A stretch of 64,000 bases of DNA from Erythrocercus mccallii (Eukaryota > Chordata > Aves > Passeriformes > Dicruridae), in the NCBI GenBank assembly GCA_013397435.1, contig VZRG01000453.1, positions 310,001-374,000 on the forward strand, written 5' to 3'. Below the pieces are notes generated by a model. The model saw only the letters and a list, made by a program, of their open reading frames with translations, ran no database searches and had not been told where the DNA came from. A program made the translations under genes and the position numbers. Shown here piece after piece: positions 23,913 to 36,850 of this stretch (positions are counted from its first letter, which is position 1; each line of letters starts with the position of its first letter).

Positions 23913-24840
23913 AAATCACTATATAACTACATAGATAAACATGTCTTACTCTCCCTGGGTCATTTATTGTCCAAATAAGAGAAGCACTATCCTTCTTAGA
24001 CTGCTGAACAGCATTTGTTGAATTACTGGTCTCATATGCAATTAGGTAGTGTTACACTGATGGTAAGGAGTAAAAATTGTAACTGAAAATCATGTTGAAA
24101 ACCAGGACGCAAACTTAGAAATTAGGGTGAAAAAACATGTAAGACTGCTCCTGGAAGATACAAACTGCAGAGCACGTGGCCTAATCTTCAGATAAATCAG
24201 GTTTCCAAAAGAATATAGGTGCATTTGAAAAAAAAAAACACCAAAAAAACCCAACCAATAAACAACCCCACCTTTTTTTATTCTTACTATACTTTGTTAA
24301 TAAGGTGATGCTAAGGAAAGCTTTTCAATAAGTTTTCTAACATTTTCCTACAAAGATTCTCTTCCAGTTGTATTTTCAAATTCAGCCACATAGGTTTCTT
24401 TTGGGTTTTTTTGGTTAGATGGTTGTTTTTAGTATAGTACTCTGTTCTAAATCTAAATGAAGTGTTAACTAGTTAAGATTTTTTTTTTTTGAAATACCAG
24501 AAAAATGCTGTCTGTCTCTTGCAGTCTACCTCCTGTCTCTCTCCAAAACAGTCAGCTTTGGAGGTACCATTGCTTTCTATGAAGCAAATTCCAGTGTTTT
24601 GGTTGAGAATCCTAAAAAAAGTAGAGTTGCCTGTGTATTTTGTATTCCTTCTTTTCAGAAGTATGAACACAAATACAGCTACGCAGCCTAACAAAATCTC
24701 CAAGTTCTTCCAACCAAAAATTACCTGCAAGAGCTCAAAATCCCTTACTGCTTGACAGACGATAAGGACAGAATTCTATGGCATGGATATAAGACTAAAT
24801 TCTACGTGATTTGTTAATAAAAACCTCTAAAAGTCTGCAG

Positions 24841-24859
24841 ATATATATATATATATATT
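24841..24859 (+). repeat. (AT)n simple repeat
   Basis: An uninterrupted AT dinucleotide run of 19 bp. Confidence 0.9.
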
Positions 24860-26460
24860 ACAAAATACTCTCCACAAAAAGGCTAGTTGCTTTCATACTT
24901 AAAACTTTAAGAAACAAAAGGGTTTATGGTGTTACCATTCCAAGGAGACATTCTCCTCCGAGCATTCTCTGCACTGCCCTTCTACCTGCCAAAGACAGTC
25001 TGATTAACAGTTCCCTCTGGGAATCATTTCTGCTAGACCAACACTCTGCTTTATCAGCTCCTTTGCAGCTTAGTGAAACAGCATCCATGACCTTTTGAAA
25101 CCTCCTTGACCTTATATTAGAGTTTTCCATGGTTGAGAAATGTGATCACTTCTTCCAAAAGAATATTTGACGGCTATATTCGGTCACCCCGGAAACACTG
25201 TTGTCCCAGTTATCACTGGCAAATAAAAATCTAGTAGCTAGGTAGTATTTGATATAAACAAAGCACTAGCCCACAGCAAATTTCCTCTGCAGACTAGAAA
25301 GAAGAAGTTTACATTTCAGCTCATAACCACTTACATTAGAAAAATTACACTTTACACAAAGAAAAATGGCAAACAGTGAATGGGGGTCATTATTAGCTTT
25401 TAGAAGAAAAAAAGATGTAAAAGTAATAACCACAACAGGACAGTTCAGGATGACTGGACCTTATGTTATGCTTGCCATGTTTCAGCAAATGAAGGCCATC
25501 AGAGAATGTTTGAAGATCAGGAGAAATTATTTTACTCTCTTTGGAAAAGATGTTTCTTTCAAAGAAGGACATGGGCATTTTCATATACACAGTTATTTGT
25601 GCTATGTCTATTACAGGCAAATTTTTAATGAACTGACATAGTTATTGCAATTAACACTCTTCCACACCAGCCACATGGGAGAAACTCACTGCTGGACCAA
25701 GAGATTTCATTTTGCAGTCTCATTTTACAACAGCTATCAGTTCATGCAATTTTTAGAGAGGCATTCTTACATAGTGAGATATCTTGAATTTCCCATCCCC
25801 CTCTTGACTAATCTTATTACTCACAATTCAGACCTTTTACCACTACTATCAAGTATCATTTAACCATTCCAGTTTGATATAGATGAGCAAATTATATACC
25901 AGATTTAACCTCAGAATGGCATATATTAAGCAAGAAAAATGCAGTTTTTAATTGAAAAGTCACATGAATCTTAACCTCATATCCTCTTTCACTTTTCAAC
26001 TTAAGTACACAGGTTCTTTGTCCACTACCTTTGCACATGGTAAAGGCAACTTATAGTCCTCACCAAAAAGTCTCAGATCCTGTTGGTTTTTTGCCAGATG
26101 AGTGAGTCCTTCATAAAACATTAATTGTTGTCTCTGCCTTTCAGGTGGTATCCCTGGGAGCAGATACATTGCTGATATCCAGGGGCAGGTCCCTTTCACT
26201 GTGACCGTTTCTCCCTCTGCCTCAGCCATGTAGCAGACTCCACCATTCTGGTACTTACATCACTATGAAACAGTGTTGCACACTAAACCCCCCTGCAACA
26301 GGGAAAGCAAGCATCAAAAAAGTGGCTACAGAGAACACTTCAGAACTCCAGTAATAACTATGTATACTTTAAAGCAAGCAAATCCTCTCCCAGCCCTTTG
26401 GTCATAGTTTTTCTCCAGCCCTCCAACCAAGTTAATCTACGTCCTGTAGTTTATTCTATT

Positions 26461-26482
26461 AAAAAAAAAAAAAAAAAAAAAA
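26461..26482 (+). repeat. A22 homopolymer
   Basis: Twenty-two consecutive A. No retrocopy body was recognised upstream of it. Confidence 0.9.
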
Positions 26483-26680
26483 GTGACTTTATGGTTGAAA
26501 ATGAAGACTTAAATATTGTTATGACATGCTCTATGCTTGGAAGGTTTGTAATCATCATTAAATTACAGGTGAGATAGAAAAAGCAACACACACAGAATAA
26601 TGAATTGCTGCTCAAATAGTCCTCATGCCCTGACCACAAAGCAACAAACTCAGGAGACTGAATGACCACCTAGCAAATCA

Positions 26681-26710
26681 ATGATACACAATGATACACA
26701 ATGATACACA
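26681..26710 (+). repeat. Three perfect ATGATACACA units
   Basis: A 10-bp unit repeated three times head to tail without mismatch. Confidence 0.95.
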
Positions 26711-28934
26711 ATGCTCACAACTGCATTCTTTTACTCTTATCCTAGAAAACCAGTAGGCTCAATATTTTTTTAAGTTTCATTACATTTCAGAATAAATTGG
26801 AAGAGAGAAATTTGATATTCTACATGGAACAATAACTTATTCAAGCATTCCAACATTTTGTTTCTACATAAAGCAAACTTTCCACAATAACTTCTGCTCT
26901 GAATTTTTAATTTATATTTTTAATTTAGTTTTCTGTAGGCTCCTTTGCATTGGCACATTGTGATTCAGCTGAGCTCAAGTTCACAGTGTTGAATAAGCTT
27001 CCCAAGCAAGCTAAAGAATTTTTATGTCTTAGATCCAGTTGAATAGGTTGCTGCATTAAAACCATTGACGTGTGTGAACTAAATCTTACTCACTGTTAGT
27101 GTTGGGATAAAATATTCAAGACCATAAAATCTGCCCTCAGAAACTCTGGAACCTGCTTTAGCATTACAGGTAGTATCAACACATACCATAAGATAAATGA
27201 TGCTTGTTTATTATTACAATATATAAGTATACATACATATTTCATATAAATTCCTTACCTAAACAAAAAATTACTGTGACAGTCTAAATCAGCAACATAA
27301 AGGTAAAAATCTTTATTTTACTATCACGTCAAATGAATATTTTAACTGGCACACTAATATAGAAAAGGTACTTTTAGAAAAATTAGAATGTATATGAAAT
27401 ACCTAGAGCTTATCACAGCTGCTACACAATGTCATATTGTTGCTTACTTACACTTCAGTATAAAAAATAACATATAGGAAGAACCTGGCTTTACCAGTAG
27501 TAAAGTTTTTGTTTCAACTAAAGACCCATATTCAGAAGGAAGACAAAAAAAATTAAATATTTGAGCTCCCATAACAACACCTTCAGAAAAGTTATTTTGT
27601 ATGTTCTGTATTTTTACTTACCCATTCCAATTTCATTTATTTTGTGAAAGACATAGTCCCATTCAAACTAATTCTAAACAAAATACATGCCCTGAAACTC
27701 CAAAATCAAAACAGATGGGAATTTTGGATGTAGCCTTCTTCCTTTTTGGAGTCTACTGAAGGCAAAGAAAGCATCATCTGTTTTCATTGACCAGGATGAA
27801 ATCTGACCTAGACTAGTCTCAGAAACAGAATAGCTGTTGATTTCAGCAAGGACAGAATTTTACCTGTCCCTTATTATTTCAAGTTGCAAGGAGTTTTTGT
27901 CTGCATATTTACACAAAATATCAGTGATTGCTGGACTTTTGAAGCAAGCTATAACTTACAGAGAACGTCCAAACTTCGAAGATAAAATCAAGAAGTCTGA
28001 GAGAGATTAATATTTTTAGTAACAGCACAGTTCATGTTGGGCCATTACCACAAAGTTTGGAGAACATTGAGTCAAGGAGGTTCAACATGTTACTGATAGC
28101 ACCTGTGCTTTCCACATAAACATACAGTTTAATCAGCCTAAGTTGATATTTAAATCTTCTGTTATATCATGTTCATTCATTCTAGTGGTATAATTTGCAG
28201 AAGTTTAAATAATGCCACACTTCTAAAAAAAAAAGAGAAAAAAAGAGTTATTTGCATGATTACTTTGCTTTATAAGCCTTAGACTTCTGCCCTTTGGAAT
28301 CTTAAGGGAAGTGTTAGATTCTTCTTCTGACATGATGAATTTAAGATGCAAAATGTATTTTAATTTTCATTCTCAAGTGTTCTGAAACCTATTCATCACT
28401 GGACCCAGAGGAGTGGAGAGATGTACATTTGAAGTGTGTGCTTCCCAAATCTCATCTGAGCTTTTTCAACTTCATCCTTCTTCCACTACATATCAGAGAT
28501 CTTCATCTGTATTTTGATGTCAATCTTGACTCCAAGGACCATTTTAGAAGACAACAAAAATAGCCAGGCTGGCAATGGGTGTTCCAGATTATTCTCTTTC
28601 CTTCAGACAGCAAGGAGAAAACTTTGGAAGACACAGCTGACTTTTCCTTTTCAAGTATTTCCTTTAAAAGATTTCAATTGCTGGGCCTGCTGATGTTGCA
28701 GATTTTTTTACAGCATGACAGCCATTGAAAGGAACAGAAAACTGTCAATACTGTGTTTTTCCACTGAGGTGCAAACAGCTGAGCCAAACCAAAATTCTAT
28801 TATTTGCAGATAAAATAAAAACTGTGAGATAACCAGGATGCACCAGTACTATCTTTAGGTTTTTTTGTTTCCAAATATACTTTGAGTTAAATATTAATTT
28901 TCAGGAAAAGGTAACTTGCCCCATAAAATAGAAC

Positions 28935-29022
28935 TTTAAAAGAAAGAAACAAACAGAAAACAAAGCAAAACAAAACAAAACAAANAAAAAAAAAAAAAGA
29001 AAAAAAAGGGGAAAAAAAAAGG
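28935..29022 (+). repeat. A-rich low-complexity tract with one N
   Basis: CAAAA units (about 28965-28984) pass into long A runs broken by single G or GGGG. Position 28985 is an N, the only ambiguous base noticed, so the assembly could not settle the tract here. Confidence 0.9.
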
Positions 29023-30534
29023 AAGAATAAGCTGTTATCAACTGTGACTGAGTGAAACTAAAGATCATGCCAGAGAGCTTAATAGCAGTGCAGTGGTCAC
29101 AGAAGCCTGGTGTTTAAAAATTAATTTCTAGTTTGAAGCTGTTAGTGCCAGTGCCAAGAGCATACAAAGTACATTTGTTCATCACCACGGCTAGTTTCAG
29201 AGTAGAAAATTCAAGAGAAACACAATGAGGCCTCTCCAGTTTCTAAAATAGATCTGGGAAATGTTTAAAATCTCCAGGCAATGAAAAATGGATTTCCACA
29301 AAAGAATAGCTAAAGGGCAAATTAGAGAAATATCTTGTCACATATTACATGCCTATAAACTTGCCTACTTCACAAATGATGGCCTCCTATTAATTTGATA
29401 AAAAGCTAATTAGATGTAATTTAGTTTTCTCTGAAAAAGATATTTAGCAAACATATTCTGCTCTCTGCATTCCCACTTGAAAAGAGATGTTTATTAGACC
29501 ATTGACTTCTTAAAACAGAAACAAATATTATACCATTTTTCATGCTGTAAGTGAAAAGAGAAACAGATTTGCAGATTCAGTCACTGAGCTGTAAATACTT
29601 TCCTGCAGCTACTCAGAAGCATAGCAGAAATATTTCATGGTACCCATGCAAGATGTCACCATTGAGATCAAACACTTTGTACTTTCATCTGTGAACACTG
29701 TGAACCTAAAATTCATGAACACGTCTGAACACTCCTGATCAGCAGTTCTAATATTTTAACAGAGATATTGAGAATGTGTTTTATCTATCCAGGCACTATC
29801 ACCTGCTCCACTCCCAGCACTTCAGTGAATGAAAGTGGTGACCTAACAAGATAAAATTTCACACTGCAGGAGCACCAAAAGCAAGCAAGCACATTTTGAA
29901 ATTATGAAAGCCAAGACTGTTCTGAAGACCAGCTTTTGATGGTTGATAGCATTCTTGCTGTATGAGAAGTGGATGAAAATAATTTTTGTTTTCAGAACAG
30001 GAAATTATTCATAGTAAACAAAATCTGTACTGAGTTCTATTCAGTAAAAAAAATTTATGTGAAAATGCTTATTATTTAGACCTAGTAGACAGATAGACAA
30101 AAAGTCCTGAAACATTTTATAGATTCAATTGCTAGCTAGTCTCTATTCGGGGCATGTCAGTGGTCTTCTAATACTTGGAGTTTCTCTTCCTTGATTGGTT
30201 GGTTAAGTGTTTTTAAATGGAAAAATATATTAATCTTTTTATTGCAGAAATACTTATTCGCATGCAAATGTATGTCTCTATAGGTAGAGTAGCTATTCTC
30301 CAAAAATACATTGGAACAATAAGGCATTCACATGAATATTTGCATATAGTAAATAAAAAAGGGACAGGAATGTGATGAAACATGACAGCTGTTCAAAATT
30401 TAAATTTGTAAAATTGTTTTCCAGAATCTAGACAAAAAAAAATTAAGTGCATGTGCTTCACTGAGCCATTTACATTTGTGCGAAGCAGGAGCAATGTAGG
30501 AATTACTCACTGGCAGATCTGACTCACCCATTCT

Positions 30535-30844
30535 TGTGGGCCCCATATTTCTGGGCCTGAGAATTGCTAGCGCTTCCCAAGGGAAACTTTTCAACAGTTT
30601 TCCTTATTTCAAAACAATTTGTGTAAACGATATTTATTTCCCATAACAATCCCTCTCCCAGGTGTTGTTTTGCTATTTCTGTTACTTAACCAATGGAGAG
30701 AGGTGTCAACTCTATAGACCAATAACATGCCTTTTTAGCACAGTATGTTATAAAAAGACTGAATTAATTGTAAATAAAGCCTTCTGATTCTCTTCTGCCT
30801 TCAGACTGGAGTCAATCGTCTTTATTTCATGTCCTATTGTGACA
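30535..30844 (+). mobile_element. Solo LTR, 310 bp, with 6-bp target duplication
   Basis: The element starts TGTGGGCCCC and ends ATTGTGACA. The perfect 6-bp repeat CATTCT flanks it (30529-30534 and 30845-30850), the duplication size of betaretrovirus-like (ERVK) elements. Inside, in the expected order, are a CCAAT box (30690-30694), a TATA box (TTATAAAAAG, 30748-30757), AATAAA (30773-30778) and a pyrimidine-rich U5. The TATA to AATAAA spacing is only 16 bp, implying a very short R. No internal genes were found, so it is a solo LTR. Confidence 0.88.
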
Positions 30845-30850
30845 CATTCT

Positions 30851-32489
30851 CATTCCAGCTGCTCTTTTTGTACACCCAGTTTTCAAGTAAAGGATGGAGG
30901 ACAGCCATGCCCCAAATGACTGGCTGCAGTGAGTAATGTTTCACATGATTTTACAGCATAGTTAGAAATACCAGTTAAGGGTTTAATCTTAAAGCAGCAA
31001 CAAAATATGAATTGAATTAATAATGGTATTGATAATGAGCTTTCAGCCTAGCAGCTGGCAACATAACAAGGTCCTATGGCTGGCAGCTGAAGTTAGACAA
31101 ACACAGCCTTTTTATCAGGTACATATTTTTAACTGTGAGGGGAAGTAATTAGAACAAGTTACACAGGTTCCTCTTGGCAATTTAAAAATCAAGACAGTAT
31201 TTTCTTTCATTGCAGGTGAGAAGCTGAGGATGTTCTATGGCCTATACTCTGAAAGCAAGTCATCACATTGAATGTACCTGATCACTTATTCAGAAAGTCC
31301 TTCAAACAGATACTGGCTTTGCCATCTGCTAACTACCACAGCTATTGAAGTTGTAATGCTACTGGAATTGTCACAGGTTAAACCCAAGAGAAAGCAAGAC
31401 TTAAAAGGAGATGAGATTTTTCTGAAAAGGTTAAGTGAAAAGGAGAAACAGGACTAAGGAGACAAGATTAGGGTAAAAAAAATGATTCTACATGTTGAAA
31501 GAGATACGATATATTCTGAGATTGAAGTTAGGAATAGTCATTCTGAGTGTAATTTATTATGTTATTCATTTCTATTAACATATTTATTATGTCTGAAAGG
31601 AAAAAGGAGATCAGTACCTGTAGAACGGACAAGATTTTGCCAAGTATGAGGAAAACACAAAAGAAAATTATGCCAAAGATTTTATATCCCCTACTGTGCA
31701 TGATGAGCACTCTGCAAAGCCCAAAATCTGTTCCTGTGTTAAGTGTGCAATAATGCCACAAATAAAGAAAATAAGCATCTTTTCTATTCATTAGTTATAA
31801 AACAGTATCTTTATCTCAGTTTTAGCTGTACAACTTTAATAGAAAGGACAAAGCAGGACAAAGAAGTGCCAATGTTTTTCTATACGCACTGCATCAAGGT
31901 TTAGTACATAGGCTGAGCAGAGCACAGATACTTATTAAAGATGCTGACAGTGGCATAAAAAGTAATTACAGTATTGTGCCTTTATAACCAACTACTCTAC
32001 TTTCTTGAGAGTCTGAGGTGACTCAAAGTCTTAAATTAGAATTCTCAGGGTTTCCCACATAGGCAAACACTGCAGGCTTTGAACAAGTGGATATGTTTAC
32101 TGTTCACATTGGTTACTGCTAAATGTAATTATAGCATTTATGAGTTTAAACCTTAATAACAACAAATGCAGTAGCTCCACTGTTATTGTACTTGAGATAT
32201 AATATATATAAGTATAATGTACTTGAGAACATTCAGAGGGAAAAAGAGAGATTTTTTTTCCCCCTCCCTCCATTTTTCTCTTTTCAACTCAGATACTAGG
32301 GTTCTTGGAGAGACTTCCATGCAACACACAGATACACTGATGCAAACCCTTAAATATTTGTTAAATCTTTCCTGAAAATAAATTATTAAATGAAAGGGAA
32401 TTGTTTGCAGCAACCTTTCCTATCTCAAGATCTGAATGGGGTTTGTGGAAACTGGTGACCGACTACTGTCTCAGCTAAAAGAGAAGAAT
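30851..32489. other. AT-rich unique DNA, no gene seen
   Basis: No supported exon or transposon. The tract TTTTTTTTCCCCCTCCCTCC near 32252-32272 is a pyrimidine run without an open frame after it. Confidence 0.5.
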
Positions 32490-32860
32490 CTATAACCAAG
32501 AAGAGCTAGGATTTTGTAAAGAACAAGACTGTCTCACTAATCTCCTAGAATTTTGTAAGCATGTAATTAAGTGCATTGATAAAGAGGATTCAGTGGACAT
32601 AAAGTATTTGGATCTTTCAGAAATGCTTGACAACGTTCAACACTAAAAGCTTAGACAGGAAGAAAGCTGCCACAGACATAGTCTTGGAAGCTGGAAAACA
32701 TTTTATGAGTTGAAAGCTGATGTAAAGACAGAAAACAATAGGTTAAGACTTAATAGTTTCTGTCTAGAATAGAGAAGAACCATAAGTGATGTCCCATGGG
32801 GACAATGGTCTTGGTTGTCCAAAGAGCTGAAAGATGCAGGCTTAGAGGGGTCGCTGGTCT
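32490..32860 (+). mobile_element. Ancient CR1 LINE fragment, highly diverged
   Basis: The stretch follows the RT part of old CR1 subfamilies. TTTTGTAAAGAACAAGACTG and TCACTAATCTCCTAGAATTT correspond to their 'aagtagatcttgccaaactaatctcctgacatt'. The following GTGGACATAAAGTATTTGGA reads VDIKYLDLSEMLDNVQH, the decayed version of the YLDFSKAFDxVxH box. A further match at GTGATGTCCCATGGGGACAA is the decayed VPQGS box. The level of decay is much higher than in the CR1 copies at 4.9, 11.5 and 18.1 kb. Confidence 0.7.
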
Positions 32861-35800
32861 GCCTTAGTAGGCTGGTGTTCTTATAGCTTATTGTCTTTCT
32901 CCCGTACTTTAGGTTTATGCATTTACTGAAGAACAGAAAACAAGTGAGGTAAAAATTAGAAAGAAATTGTATGAAGTGTTACAACAAATGAAGGTCCAGA
33001 TCTGAACCAGCAACAAACCCCTATCTAAGCATGGACATATGCAAGTTATGTGGCCTTTCAGAGGGCATCCCATGGTAGAGATAGCTCAGCCTACTTTAAT
33101 TAAGCTATCTCTGAGCAGTTTACAATATTATTCATAACCTCAATTATTTTAAGTTGTCCAGGCTTTTGCTTTATTCTTAATATTGCATCTGTAAGAGAGG
33201 AATATCCATTTTCTGTTGGCATTATTTTTTGTTCTGTTGGTTTTGTTTTAAGCACCATGTCTTACCCACCAGCAGCAGTTTAGTAAGGCCTATTACATTT
33301 TGACATTTTGATACATATAGCTGTGACAAAAAAAGTGCTGCTGTAGTGAAAATAGCCATTTCTAATAAGTAATAGCATATTTGATAGTGAAAGAGAAAAT
33401 GTAGTACAATCCATTTTTGCCCCTCTTTTGCTTTTGTGAATATTATCTCCTTTATAATTTCCTTCTTACTCTTTTCATAATTTCACAGTGCTTTAGGTCC
33501 CACTGAGCAAAGTAACTCAAGCATGTGCATTAACCCTGAGAACAGCCCCACGCAGCAGTACATCAGTGAGGGATGACTGGATGTGATGTGGCACTACCTG
33601 AGGAAGTCCTCATAGAGGCAGCCTCAGAATTGGGAGCTGCAGATTCCATGTGTTTTAGGTAGCTGTATACCTTAATGAAAGGATCCCTTGAACAGACACA
33701 TTTCCAGTTTGTCTGAGATTATTACTCCAAGGACTGTACCAGTTCACATGTTTAAGGTATTCATAAATCTCATATCTCTGTATCTTATAGATTTCCTTTA
33801 TCTCCTATTCTGCAACATTATTTAGTTAGTCTTACGGGGAGAGAGAGCTTGCCATATTCCTGTTTGCTTTTTTTTTAATTTGCCAAATAAGTACATAATG
33901 GTATTAGCATGAAGCAGAATTTTGAGAGGTTCTGTGAATACTTACATTGCTCCTTCTGCAGAATTTCTTTGCCCTTTGTTTCCACCTTTCCTTGCTCCAT
34001 GTTTGCCCAGGTATCATGGACAATTGTGGTGACTCCTTTAGCGGAGGGGATATGCAATGAGACCTCCTCCCTGCACCACTGTGAAGTGATGTCCTGTCTG
34101 AAGGCTTCTGCCACCAAGATCAGTGAATCCAGGACTGCAGCCACAGCCTGAAGTACACAATGGCTCTGAAGCAGCTCTTTCTTTACTGCTCGGTGGTGCT
34201 ATTACCCCTACATAAATTTACTACCAGAAGCTTGGTAGTACCTTCATGGTTCTCACAGGAATATATAATCTGGTGTATCCTCCATTTGGAATGAGCCTTT
34301 TCAGTTAAAAAAAAAAATAAATTCCTGGAGATCTGAGACTGACATCCTATAGCACTAAATAGGAGCATCTTTTGTTCCCAAAAGCTCTGAGAAACAGGAA
34401 AGTTATACACAGGGCATGAAAAATAAATAGAAATCCAGAATATTTATGAATATTTTAGATATATGATTTATATATACAATAGTGTTTGAAAGATAAAAAT
34501 TAAAGTATATGAATTATAATTTTTCTGCAATTCTCTAGGAATTTTATAATTCCTTGTCTTTGTTTTGCACTTCAATAGATTGCTTTGTCATGGCTATCAA
34601 TGCATCAAAACTTTTGCTAAAGTATTTTAATTTAAATGGGTGTATTTACAGTTATTATATCATATTAATATTCCAGTAGGCATAAAATTTTCACTAAATA
34701 ATATTGAATAATTAAGAAGACATACATTATTGATCAGATAGGAACGGTTTCAACAATATAAAATGCTATTGTTCTATGTCTGTGTTTTTAATATCTGTTA
34801 TTGAAACCTCAAGTTGACATTGGGAAATTACTTTCTACCATATAGACTAAGGAAATTTTAATTACAAATCAGCTACTATTGTAGAGATACAGAGGACATT
34901 ATCTAATTTTGTAAATATGAAAATGAACACCACTCAAAAAAAAAAAAAGGGAGGAGTGTTAAAGTACCTGAAGATAGTAAAAGCTAACTTTTTCTACTTA
35001 CTGTACTTATTACTAAGCTGTCTACTTACTGTAGCATCTCACAATTCCCTTTGGATCACTGCCCAAAGAGATATCTTATCAAGTAATTCATTATGTATAA
35101 ATGCTATTCTTTGTTATGTGCCTTGTGATATTGTTCAGAAAAAGCCTGAAATAAGTATTATGGGGGACCCTGACAGTGATTATGAAAAGAAGATCATATT
35201 CTGAAATGAGAGTAACTGAGACTTTTCTTCCAAAAATAGTCTGTTGATGTGGACTTTCACAGTTTGAATTTTTTGTGGAGTCTCTTGGTTTCTCTTCATA
35301 AATGTTTAAGGAATAGTCTTTGAAAATGCTCTCACACAGTAAATTTTCAGCCCTACTTTTCTTTTTTGACTATTTTCTTGAAAATAAATCTTACAAACAT
35401 CAAGCAAATCTAATACAAAGGTGATGTTACATCTACATATTAACCTCGTATCTTCAGGAAATTAACTTCCTGTGATATTGTTTCTTTCCTTTCCCTCACA
35501 TCTGCACAGATTTTTGATCTTGTTTTCCAGGTCTAACTCTGTTGACAGGGGAATCCCAAACTCTCAAAGGCTTTATCCAAACTTGAAGACCTACCTGAGC
35601 ACAGCCCAGCTGGCCCCTCACTGGCCACATGGGATACAGCTGCACACCATCCTCTTCCCCAAGGCTGAAGGAAAACTCCTGTGTCCTGCACTGTAAACAG
35701 CAGCAAGTGCCTGGTGATTCAGTCGGATGGGCCAAAGAACAGGAGCAGGATCTGGAGATAACAGCAGAGAGAATCCATAAGGAAGTGAAACTCATTGTGG

Positions 35801-36382
35801 ATCAAGAAGGAGACAGCTATACCATGAGGGGAGATGGAACACCTGCTATAAATGCACAAATAACACACACAAAATGGATATTTGTACAGATTCTAATTAT
35901 TCTCAAAATTTCAGTTAACATTTCTAACTGTCATAATCTTCTATACACTCAAATGGCAGAGGATTAGATGCCTGTAATAACATAAATGCCAGAAAACTAG
36001 TCAGCACAGGGTACTACCAGCAGTCCATCTCTAGGAGAATTCAAGGATCAAAACCCTGAGATGCACCCTGAGTAGAAGTAGAGAAGTGAGCAGCACAAAC
36101 ATGCTGAGGTCTCTTGACAAAGAAATATAACGAAGCTGTGAGACTGGCTGCATCTGGGCTTAGGAGATGGGGAATGATTCTTTCTATAGCAATATTCTGC
36201 AAATTGGACGCCACAATTGGAATCTGAAGTGACCTATACCCTGATAAAAAGTACTTCTTACTGGCCAAATTTAAAATGCTAGAAACAGCTGTTCCGCAGA
36301 AATCCTAATGATGTGTGTAGCTCCAGCACCACAGGAAAGCAGCACAAAGGTATCTCAGTATTTCTATAATCAAAGTGATGAT
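32861..36382. other. Unique DNA with a GC-richer patch, no gene seen
   Basis: Mostly AT-rich. GC-richer patches at about 33530-33660, 33950-34150 and 35520-35830 carry open frames of 75-112 codons on one or both strands. I recognise no domain and no clear splice sites, so they may be decayed transposon or retrocopy sequence. No call is made. Confidence 0.45.
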
Positions 36383-36388
36383 ACAAAT

Positions 36389-36844
36389 TGTAGTAATACT
36401 CCCCCCCACTTCTGTGGTGGGTCTTTCTGTATAAGGAAATGGCTCGGAGTTCCTGCTTAACTTATTGGGAAGTGTAACTGGAAAGTTCTGTGTTCTTCTC
36501 TTTGTGATTCGCTTAGTGCCAGGAAGGAAGCACCTGTTGGCCCTTGTCATTGTTCCTCAAAACCTATGGCCCTTGTCATTGGCTGAGTAACAGAGGAACC
36601 TCCTCGATCATTAGGTATAAGAAGTGGCAGAACAAAACGACAAGAGGCATTTTCCGAGGTGTTGTAGCAGGTGCTAGATCTAGGCACTGTGCACGGCTTA
36701 TATACTTTATTTTGTAACTTTTCTGTTCAGTTATTAAACCCTTCTGAGTTTCAAGACACTCTCGATCATGCCGTCTCGCTAATTATTATTAAGCCATATC
36801 TGGACAGCTGGACCCTCAGATCCTATGGGGTTCCCATCCACATA
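36389..36844 (+). mobile_element. Solo LTR, about 456 bp
   Basis: The segment starts TGTAGTAATACTCCCC and ends near CCCATCCACATA. The 6-bp repeat ACAAAT flanks it (36383-36388 and 36845-36850). The last CA of the LTR would be at 36841-36842, followed by TA, so the right border has an irregularity of 2 bp. Inside are a TATA-like TATAAGAAG (about 36617), ATTAAA (36732-36737), and a 14-bp direct repeat GGCCCTTGTCATTG (36539-36552 and 36568-36581) in the U3 region. No retroviral coding sequence adjoins it. Confidence 0.65.
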
Positions 36845-36850
36845 ACAAAT

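Larger units (their letters stand above)
23059..30528. other. AT-rich DNA with simple repeats, no gene seen
   Basis: Over 7 kb without a supported gene or a recognisable recent transposon. An open frame on the - strand (25996-26229, 77 residues) is in a GC-richer patch but has no recognised domain. Simple repeats are listed separately. Confidence 0.5.

Noticed and set aside
24473..24755. T-run followed by open frames on both strands, resembling an antisense retrocopy with poly-A
   Set aside because: No recognisable parent gene and no target duplication seen.
25996..26229. 77-residue frame on the - strand beginning MAEAEGETVTVKG
   Set aside because: Protein-like at first sight, but no domain recognised and no splice or promoter context; kept only as a possible decayed retrocopy.
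26461..26482. A22 run as a retrocopy tail
   Set aside because: No gene-like or LINE-like body upstream and no flanking duplication.
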